Source of the DNA: a virus | Virus record (IMG/VR): IMGVR_UViG_3300045135_002898 | Coordinates: 1 to 27,732 of that record | Reading direction: 5' to 3' (one strand) | DNA length: 27,732 nucleotides | Shown here: piece by piece, positions 23,890-27,732 of the stretch | How the letters are laid out: every line of letters begins with the position of its first letter | Numbering within the stretch: position 1 is the first letter of the stretch | Notes under the pieces: model-generated | Told to the model about the DNA's origin: nothing | What the model saw: only the letters and a program-made list of their open reading frames with translations | Database searches by the model: none | Program-made: the position numbers and the translations under genes

Positions 23890-24119
23890 TTGAAGAGATT
23901 ATCCAGCAAGCGTTTGAGGACGAGCTGCACAAGATCGCACAGTCTGTCGGGATCTACAGCACCAAGACCCCCACACCAAAGATGCCTGGTCCAATGAAAA
24001 AAAGACCGACATCGATGGGGTTCAAGCCCCCCAAATCAATGTCGGTCACGCCCGCGGCGCCACCGCCGCCGACACCCATGAAGATTCCGGGTGCGGCAGC
24101 GGGGCCGGACTACCTCTAG
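23886..24119 (+). CDS. K-x-A-tagged small Pro-rich protein (77 aa)
   Basis: The ATG overlaps the previous stop (ATGA). The protein opens MIEEIIQQAFEDELHKIAQS, closely matching the 20438 product, then becomes a Pro/Lys/Met-rich tail (PPPPTPMKIPGAAAG) that is probably disordered. A helical tag followed by a disordered tail suggests that the tag is the functional part. Its 3' half carries, on the opposite strand, the terminator of the convergent minus-strand gene. No family is recognised. Confidence 0.7.
   Translation: MIEEIIQQAFEDELHKIAQSVGIYSTKTPTPKMPGPMKKRPTSMGFKPPKSMSVTPAAPPPPTPMKIPGAAAGPDYL
23997..24047 (-). terminator. Rho-independent terminator of the minus-strand gene 24116-24664
   Basis: On the minus strand GACCGACAT pairs with ATGTCGGTC (24047-24039 with 24012-24004), an inner G/C stem extends the hairpin, and seven T follow (24003-23997). 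It lies entirely inside the coding region of the convergent plus-strand gene 23886-24119. Confidence 0.8.
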
Positions 24120-24664
24120 CGCCGGGTGGCGCGGAGGAATCCGTACAAAGCTAACATCTTCGCCGTGGTGTTGAGGATTACAGTCGTGTTCTGAACAGCA
24201 CGGTTGAATGACGCAAGGCGATCGCGTGGTTGGACGTCGTATTTCTTAGCCATCTCAATGGCCTCGGAAACTGTGTCCTCTCCAAACGCATCTTCCAGCG
24301 CAAGTTTGCGCCGGAGGTCCCCGCTCTGGAAAGCCAGCGCCAGTTCAATTTGCTGGGCTTTGGTCAAGCTCACCACTGTGACTTCCATTTTACTCTCTTT
24401 CATCTCGACCTCCTTGTTTGTTTCTTTTGTTTCTGCTTCCACGAATGCTCTCAGCTTGGAGACTTCGTCCCCATCGACTCCGAGAGACTCGAGGCCCGCC
24501 AGAACGATCTTGAAACGATCTCTGGCTTGATCTTCCAGACCACCATCAATGAGGGCGATGCCTTCTTCCGCAGCGTCAATCAGAGGTTTTATCTCTGGCT
24601 TGAATGCCACGTAGGGTTTGGCTTTGTTGATCAAAGATTGAATGTTTTCGGTGTCAATCTCCAT
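24116..24664 (-). CDS. Hypothetical helical protein of a minus-strand cassette (182 aa)
   Basis: The start at 24664 is fixed by AGGAGGT five bases upstream; the longer frame to 24712 runs into the leader. The protein is helical and acidic (MEIDTENIQSLINKAKPYV..., ALIDGGLEDQARDRFKIVL), with a basic end (YGFLRATRR) that includes a modest hydrophobic stretch. No family is recognised. It is alone in its unit between promoter copy D and a terminator and overlaps the end of the convergent Pro-rich gene by four bases. Confidence 0.75.
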   Translation of the reverse strand: MEIDTENIQSLINKAKPYVAFKPEIKPLIDAAEEGIALIDGGLEDQARDRFKIVLAGLESLGVDGDEVSKLRAFVEAETKETNKEVEMKESKMEVTVVSLTKAQQIELALAFQSGDLRRKLALEDAFGEDTVSEAIEMAKKYDVQPRDRLASFNRAVQNTTVILNTTAKMLALYGFLRATRR

Positions 24665-24702
24665 CTCTACCTCCTGTAATAGGCGTGATTGCCCATCAAT
24701 AG

Positions 24703-24734
24703 TCTTATGCACCCAAACGCTATGATTTTTTCAT
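24703..24734 (-). promoter_or_regulatory. Shared minus-strand promoter, copy D
   Basis: The minus strand reads ATGAAAA (24734-24728; one mismatch to GTGAAAA), an 18-base spacer, then CATAAGA (24709-24703). The leader TGATGGGCAATCACGCC follows and folds as ATGGGC/GCCTAT around an AATCAC loop, just before the ribosome site of the 24664 gene. It sits right after the terminator of the unit to its right. Confidence 0.6.
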
Positions 24735-24750
24735 ATTGGGCATAGGAGGT

Positions 24751-24806
24751 AAAAAATAAGCCCAGGAGCACCTCCCACACCAGTAGGTGCAGGAGGCCTC
24801 CGGGCT
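24751..24806 (-). terminator. Rho-independent terminator of the minus-strand unit 24805-25075
   Basis: On the minus strand AGCCC/GGGCT, GGAG/CTCC and GCACCT/AGGTGC pair in nested order across 24806-24759, followed by TTATTTTTT. The hairpin begins inside the stop codon of the 24805 gene, leaving no untranslated tail. Confidence 0.8.
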
Positions 24807-24963
24807 ATCGTGGGCGGTAAACCAGGACGAGTTCTTCTGGTTTATGCCACCCCTCACCATCAGTGAGCTTGACTCTTACCTTTCCATTTGGATGGACGGC
24901 GGTGACCCGTCCGGAGTGGCCTGAGTAGACCACCTCCACAATGTCACCCCTTTTTGGCTTCAT
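24805..24963 (-). CDS. Small SH3/KOW-like protein (52 aa)
   Basis: The start at 24963 (MKPKRGDIVEVVYSGHSGRV) is preferred over the GTG at 25035 because AGGAG lies ten bases upstream and the small barrel begins there. The sequence alternates short strands around Gly residues, as in KOW/SH3-like proteins that bind RNA or protein (GRVTAVHPNGKVRVKLTDGE). It overlaps the end of the upstream small membrane-protein gene by 20 bases in another frame. Function is not known. Confidence 0.65.
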   Translation of the reverse strand: MKPKRGDIVEVVYSGHSGRVTAVHPNGKVRVKLTDGEGWHKPEELVLVYRPR

Positions 24964-25075
24964 AGACTGCCGCTCCTGCAATAAAGACCAAGACTGGCCA
25001 AAAGTTGTAGGAGATCTTGAGTAGTACTTGGCCACTCAAGATGAGCGCTTCAAGTGCCGTGAGTTCGAGTTCCAT
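24944..25075 (-). CDS. Very small membrane protein (43 aa)
   Basis: AAGGAGGT stands about five bases before an ATG at 25075, one of the best ribosome sites in the window. The frame encodes MELELTALEALILSGQ followed by a hydrophobic helix (ISYNFWPVLVFIAGAAVY) and EAKKG at the end. A single transmembrane segment with a basic tail fits a small inner-membrane protein. It is the first gene behind promoter copy E. Function cannot be assigned; single-span phage proteins of this size can be host-takeover or lysis-related. Confidence 0.7.
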   Translation of the reverse strand: MELELTALEALILSGQVLLKISYNFWPVLVFIAGAAVYEAKKG

Positions 25076-25241
25076 CGCTACCTCCTTGTGAAGGCGTAGT
25101 TGCCTTCACTTCTCTTATGGAGGTATTTGCTTGTGCTTTTTCACTTTCCGCGATGGATTCAGCCAGGTCGGGATCAAACCCTTGATTGATGAGAGATTCA
25201 ACCCGTTTGCGAAACTTGTGTTCAATGATTTCTTTTCTCAT
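25050..25241 (-). CDS. Hypothetical small protein, last gene of the right-hand operon (63 aa)
   Basis: The start at 25241 overlaps the previous stop (ATGA), with GGAGGT upstream. The N-terminal 38 residues are helical and charged (MRKEIIEHKFRKRVESLINQ); the tail is Ser/Thr/Gly rich. The coding region runs across promoter copy E and ends inside the following gene's start, so the last third may be of little functional weight. No family is recognised. Confidence 0.6.
   Translation of the reverse strand: MRKEIIEHKFRKRVESLINQGFDPDLAESIAESEKAQANTSIREVKATTPSQGGSDGTRTHGT
25113..25144 (-). promoter_or_regulatory. Shared minus-strand promoter, copy E
   Basis: The minus strand reads GTGAAAA (25144-25138), an 18-base spacer, then CATAAGA (25119-25113). 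The leader forms a perfect hairpin GTGAAGGC/GCCTTCAC around AACTAC, immediately before AGGAGG of the 25075 gene. The promoter lies inside the coding region of the 25050-25241 gene. Confidence 0.65.
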
Positions 25242-25558
25242 TTGAGCACCTCCGTATCTGGTATTCCGTCGCGGTGAGTGTGTATGTTTCCCTTTGTAAA
25301 GAAGAAGCCTTCTTTCCAGAAATAGTGACAGCACTCACAGTGGTACGTCACCTCGTAGCCACCGCCGCGATATCCGTGCTTTTCTGAAGCCTTTGGTTCT
25401 ACAGGTTGCGCAACAGTCCCGTAGTTTCGTTCAAAGTTCGTGAACTCATATCGACGCACTTCATTGGTGTCGTTTTCATTGTAGAGCACATCGAGCTTGT
25501 AGAAGTGAATGTAGTCTTCGCCACATTCAGGACAGCGTAGTTTTGATCGAACCTTCAT
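25238..25558 (-). CDS. Small zinc-ribbon-like protein (106 aa)
   Basis: The start at 25558 (MKVRSKLRCPECGEDY) overlaps the previous stop (ATGA) with GGAGG ten bases upstream. Two cysteine pairs, CPECG near residue 9 and CECC near residue 79, with His residues nearby, make a probable zinc site. The middle is Tyr/Arg/Asn-rich. No family is recognised; small phage zinc ribbons often act on host transcription or translation, which is only a general possibility here. Confidence 0.7.
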   Translation of the reverse strand: MKVRSKLRCPECGEDYIHFYKLDVLYNENDTNEVRRYEFTNFERNYGTVAQPVEPKASEKHGYRGGGYEVTYHCECCHYFWKEGFFFTKGNIHTHRDGIPDTEVLK

Positions 25559-25788
25559 CGTCGTGCATCCTCCAGATTGCCGCGTTTTATTCGCGACAAT
25601 GCGGCTTGCGCCTCCTCTCTGGTTTTGAAATACCCGGTCTCTCTGCTGTATGGGATTCCACACTCACCGCAAGCTGTGCCCACGTAGTAGGCGTAGGTGC
25701 GCATTACATCGAGATTGAGTTTTGTACTTTCACAGATGTCGCACGGCCTTGGCTGTGCGCCCGAAAGCATTGTTTCACCCTTCAACAT
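25555..25788 (-). CDS. Small zinc-finger-like protein (77 aa)
   Basis: The start at 25788 (MLKGETML) has GAGGAGG six bases upstream; a second Met at residue 7 is possible. CDIC (16-19) and CGEC (40-43) form a likely zinc knuckle. The end (AQAALSRIKRGNLEDARR) is helical and basic. The first bases belong to a 38-bp repeat that also begins the 14-codon frame at 26167. The gene overlaps its neighbours on both sides. Confidence 0.65.
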   Translation of the reverse strand: MLKGETMLSGAQPRPCDICESTKLNLDVMRTYAYYVGTACGECGIPYSRETGYFKTREEAQAALSRIKRGNLEDARR

Positions 25789-25801
25789 TTTCCGCCTCCT
25801 C
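25764..25801. repeat. 38-bp direct repeat at a gene junction, copy 1
   Basis: 36 of 38 bases are identical to copy 2 at 26143-26180. On the minus strand it encodes the end of one gene (EEAENVEG, stop) and, in another frame, the start of the next (MLKGETML), so it contains the ribosome site, start and stop of a junction. Confidence 0.8.
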
Positions 25802-26119
25802 TCTGTGAAAGGTTACGTACTCTTCATAGGAATCCAGACACAAAGCCCGAACATCGTCGATGACGCTCCCGGACGTGAAGGGCGACTCAAAGCCGACCTC
25901 CCAGTCAGACCCATCCCATGCGATGCATCCTGCCCCAACAGCCTTGACGGTCGTCTGGGGGTCGTAGTCGTTCAGCCCCTTACTATGGTAGTACAGCCGG
26001 GTGCCATCCATGAGCACCAGCCAGACGTGCTCAAGGTTGTATTTGTCAATGGCTCGAAGAGCATCGTGCAATGGACTAATGCCAATGTGGTCGCAGAAGT
26101 CTGCGATAGTCTTTTCCAT
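25775..26119 (-). CDS. Hypothetical acidic protein (114 aa)
   Basis: AAGGAG seven bases before the ATG at 26119. The protein has a helical N-terminus (MEKTIADFCDHIGISPLHDA), a beta-rich middle (EHVWLVLMDGTRLYYHSKGL) and an acidic end EEAENVEG. The same ending (EEAKNVEG) occurs in the gene at 26154, through the shared junction repeat. No family is recognised. Confidence 0.7.
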   Translation of the reverse strand: MEKTIADFCDHIGISPLHDALRAIDKYNLEHVWLVLMDGTRLYYHSKGLNDYDPQTTVKAVGAGCIAWDGSDWEVGFESPFTSGSVIDDVRALCLDSYEEYVTFHREEAENVEG

Positions 26120-26122
26120 GAT

Positions 26123-26167
26123 CTACTCCTTCCCGCTGTACAAAAGCATTGTTTCACCCTTCAACAT
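26123..26167 (-). other. 14-codon frame (MLKGETMLLYSGKE), remnant or leader peptide
   Basis: It begins at the second copy of the junction repeat with the same start and ribosome site as the 25788 gene (MLKGETML), then diverges and stops after 14 codons, three bases before the next gene. It could be a decayed copy of that gene left by a local duplication, or a short leader coupling two genes. There is no direct evidence that it is translated. Confidence 0.35.
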
Positions 26168-26180
26168 TTTTTGCCTCCTC
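26143..26180. repeat. 38-bp direct repeat at a gene junction, copy 2
   Basis: The two mismatches to copy 1 fall next to GCCTCCTC at 26171-26172. It spans the stop of the 26154 gene and the start of the 14-codon frame. Confidence 0.8.
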
Positions 26181-26450
26181 AAGAATGGAGTCTATGATTC
26201 GACCATTCCATTCCACCATGAGGTTGATGAAGGGTGTCTTTAGCTCACCTCGTTTGTATCGAACTCGCTTGCCCTCATCGTCATAGACTTCGAAATAGCC
26301 ACACTCAGGGTAGCTGTCGTCGTCTTCATCGCAGAACAAGTCATCCCGGATTTGATTGATTGCGTAGTCTGTACCGTTCTTGAGACGCATGTCCCACGCA
26401 TTATCGAACGCGGCGGACAGGGCGGCTTTCAGGTACTCTGTTTTGTTCAT
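26154..26450 (-). CDS. Hypothetical acidic protein (98 aa)
   Basis: The start at 26450 (MNKTEYLKAALSAAF) is preferred to 26468 because AAGGAG lies eight bases upstream. The N-terminal half is helical (ALSAAFDNAWDMRLKNG), followed by an acidic loop DEDDDSYPE, a short beta region (GYFEVYDDEGKRVRYKRG) and a helical end in EEAKNVEG. No family is recognised. Confidence 0.7.
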   Translation of the reverse strand: MNKTEYLKAALSAAFDNAWDMRLKNGTDYAINQIRDDLFCDEDDDSYPECGYFEVYDDEGKRVRYKRGELKTPFINLMVEWNGRIIDSILEEAKNVEG

Positions 26451-26535
26451 TCTCTTTCTCCTTCTCATGGTTGTTCTTTCTGATGTTTCTGGTCACAACT
26501 TGAATCTTGCGACCACCGACCTTGATGCTGCTCAC
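26401..26535 (-). CDS. Possible small basic protein (44 aa, GTG start)
   Basis: A GTG overlaps the previous stop as GTGA, the same 4-base arrangement as most junctions in this operon. The frame (SSIKVGGRKIQVVTRNIRKN, then a charged tail) fills an otherwise empty 84-base gap but runs 50 bases into the next gene. It is strongly basic, suggesting nucleic acid contact. The ribosome site is weak, so the call is tentative. Confidence 0.45.
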   Translation of the reverse strand: MSSIKVGGRKIQVVTRNIRKNNHEKEKENEQNRVPESRPVRRVR

Positions 26536-26768
26536 ATCTTCCACAGCGCCCCCTTGTCGATGGCTTCCACGATTGAAGTTTTGGCCGCCAGCTGACTATC
26601 GGTAGAGAGGTTCTGCTCAGATTCATCAATGTAGTTGAGCACCCACCAGCCGGGGTTCTCCCACAGGATGAGCTTGGAGCTGCGGAAGCCTCCAAACTGA
26701 ATGAAGCACTCCAAGGAGTGCTCCGATGATTCTTGCTTCAGCTGCTCGAGACTTTTTATTTTCTTCAT
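26532..26768 (-). CDS. Hypothetical protein (78 aa)
   Basis: The start at 26768 (MKKIKSLEQLKQES) overlaps the previous stop (ATGA), with GGAGGTGG upstream. The remainder alternates strands with a Trp-rich centre (ILWENPGWWVLNYIDES) and a helical end. It is compact and probably globular; no family is recognised. Confidence 0.7.
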   Translation of the reverse strand: MKKIKSLEQLKQESSEHSLECFIQFGGFRSSKLILWENPGWWVLNYIDESEQNLSTDSQLAAKTSIVEAIDKGALWKM

Positions 26769-27001
26769 TTGTCCACCTCCACTGTGCGCCAAGCGCACAT
26801 GCAGTTCGGGAGACCACAGGAGGCACCATAAACCTTGTAGCGCTTGCCCGACTTGTGGTCTTTGACTGTCCCTTTGAGCCCCGCTCCTCTGCCCTTCATT
26901 TGTAGACGTTGGGCATCCTCCTCTTTCAACCAGATCTCTGTATTTGGATCTTTGTTGTCGATGAACGCCCACCGTGAAACCAACCCCTCTGGTATGCTCA
27001 T
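26765..27001 (-). CDS. Hypothetical protein (78 aa)
   Basis: The start at 27001 (MSIPEGLVSRWAFIDNKD) overlaps the previous stop (ATGA), with AAGGAG eight bases upstream. The N-terminal 30 residues are beta-like with Trp; the middle is basic (GTVKDHKSGKRYKVYG); three Cys near the end (CGLPNCMC) may bind metal. No family is recognised. Confidence 0.65.
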   Translation of the reverse strand: MSIPEGLVSRWAFIDNKDPNTEIWLKEEDAQRLQMKGRGAGLKGTVKDHKSGKRYKVYGASCGLPNCMCAWRTVEVDK

Positions 27002-27243
27002 TCTGATTCTCCTTTTGGTTTGTAGGATATTGGTTTTTGCGCTGGCGCAGAGAACCTCCAATACCCCTTGCTGTCTCTGCTCATGAATCTGTTGTCTATT
27101 GGATGTACTGAATACATCCGGTGATCGTGTTTCCCATCGTCCGGAATACACTTCCCGTCGGACAAGAGAAGGTCGCCATTCGCAGTCTTCTGGAAAGACA
27201 AGACCTCTTTGCCATTGAATCCGATAAAGTATGGTCCCCTCAT
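26998..27243 (-). CDS. Hypothetical protein (81 aa)
   Basis: The start at 27243 (MRGPYFIGFNGKEVLSF) overlaps the previous stop (ATGA). The protein is small, beta-rich, with His/Asp-rich centre (DDGKHDHRMYSVHP) and a basic end. The longer frame to 27315 lies inside the upstream gene. No family is recognised. Confidence 0.65.
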   Translation of the reverse strand: MRGPYFIGFNGKEVLSFQKTANGDLLLSDGKCIPDDGKHDHRMYSVHPIDNRFMSRDSKGYWRFSAPAQKPISYKPKGESE

Positions 27244-27506
27244 TCTACCCACCCGCACACCACACAGTGGCGGTCCTCCATCTGCATGTCTGGTGGTGTA
27301 TCTGGATATTTGCATCGCTTGTTTTGTTTCTCACAGGGGCTTTCCAAGTTGTGCTCGATGTACTCTGGTTTCTTGACCAGCTCGTATTCGAGATTGCCCA
27401 CTTGCTCCCAAAACTCTTCCGTCATGTCGTTCCCTTTGCTGTCTTTTACGGCACCTATGAACTCTCGTATCCAAGCCACGAAGGACTTCACCTCTTCTCT
27501 ACTCAC
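27240..27506 (-). CDS. Hypothetical protein with C-terminal Cys motif (88 aa)
   Basis: A GTG start at 27506 has GAGGAGG about eight bases upstream. The first 55 residues are helical (SREEVKSFVAWIREFIGAV); the end holds CEKQNKRC and CVVC, four Cys that could form a zinc site. It overlaps the upstream partial gene by eight bases. No family is recognised. Confidence 0.65.
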   Translation of the reverse strand: MSREEVKSFVAWIREFIGAVKDSKGNDMTEEFWEQVGNLEYELVKKPEYIEHNLESPCEKQNKRCKYPDTPPDMQMEDRHCVVCGWVE

Positions 27507-27732
27507 GACTTTTCCTCCTCGTCGGGTATCCTGTTTTCATTGATCCTCCGTTTTCTTTGCACCACCTGGCACACAAAGAACGGAGGTATAGTGGGTGCTT
27601 GTCCCACTGGACTTTCTCGGCAATCAACGGCCAAGAGAGTCCTTCTGTGTTTCGAATGGAGATGGCTTTTAAGATGAGCATCCCCAACTCATCTGTCGGG
27701 CGGCAGTTTTTTACTCGATGGGTAGATTTGTA
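27499..27732 (-). CDS. Partial gene at the right edge, helix-turn-helix-like C-terminal part
   Basis: The frame is open to the window end, so the start lies outside; the TTG at 27687 has no clear ribosome site. The visible 77 residues (DELGMLILKAISIRNTEG, WPLIAEKVQWDKHPLYL, SLCARW) form three short helices like a small DNA-binding domain of helix-turn-helix type. The identification is by pattern only. It is the most upstream visible gene of the right-hand operon. Confidence 0.6.
   Translation of the reverse strand, partial: YKSTHRVKNCRPTDELGMLILKAISIRNTEGLSWPLIAEKVQWDKHPLYLRSLCARWCKENGGSMKTGYPTRRKSRE

Noticed and set aside
24204-24679. Plus-strand frames of 108 and 149 residues opposite the 24116-24664 gene
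   Set aside because: The minus frame has a strong ribosome site, promoter and terminator; the plus frames have none and are Ser/Phe-rich reverse readings.
27121-27677. Plus-strand frames of 140 and 148 residues near the right edge
   Set aside because: They lie opposite a chain of small minus-strand genes with matched overlaps and ribosome sites; the plus frames lack these.
1-27732. tRNA genes, CRISPR arrays, insertion sequences, integrase or attachment sites
   Set aside because: None seen by eye: no cloverleaf-like tRNA with CCA-region features, no regularly spaced repeats, no transposase- or integrase-like protein. A covariance-model scan could still find a tRNA missed here.

Overview
The window is part of the genome of a large virulent-type tailed phage with a contractile tail (myovirus morphology). 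The evidence is a GpA-like large terminase, an HK97/S78-like prohead protease, an HK97-fold-like major capsid protein, a 1079-residue tail sheath, a tail-tube-like protein and a frameshifted tail-assembly-chaperone pair. Genes are tightly packed, and no integrase, bacterial housekeeping gene, tRNA or CRISPR array is visible. The host cannot be named from this sequence.

Layout. 1-1650 (+): the end of a virion-protein block in which two neighbouring proteins end in the same LFRNA peptide, plus two small genes. 1636-3685: a small minus-strand gene overlapping head-to-head with the large terminase (+). 3684-5747 (-): three minus-strand genes, two of them with their own promoter and terminator. 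5767-14557 (+): the head module (internal/scaffold-like proteins, protease, decoration-like protein, major capsid, connector-like proteins), closed by a strong terminator. 14576-21718 (+): neck and tail module (connector with zinc finger, tail terminator, sheath, tube), again ending in a terminator. 21601-22585 (-): a three-gene minus cassette including a ribbon-helix-helix protein. 22595-24119 (+): tail assembly chaperones with a canonical -1 slip site GGGAAAC just before the stop codon, then a small protein. 23997-25144 (-): two further minus cassettes. 25050-27732 (-): an operon of about eleven very small genes coupled mostly by 4-base NTGA overlaps; it runs off the right edge.

Three system-level patterns stand out. 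(1) Five minus-strand transcription units share one promoter signature, GTGAAAA-(17/18)-CATAAGA, followed by a conserved start of the transcript; four of the five have a visible terminator. They look like independently transcribed cassettes (morons) placed among late genes. (2) At least eight plus-strand proteins carry a short N-terminal K-x-A-[S/Q/N/E] tag, often preceded by a short amphipathic stretch, and several repeat it internally. It could be a maturation-protease cleavage or targeting signal. (3) The tail chaperone pair uses a lambda G/GT-type frameshift. No recognisable portal, small terminase or tape measure lies in the window, so the structural module is split.
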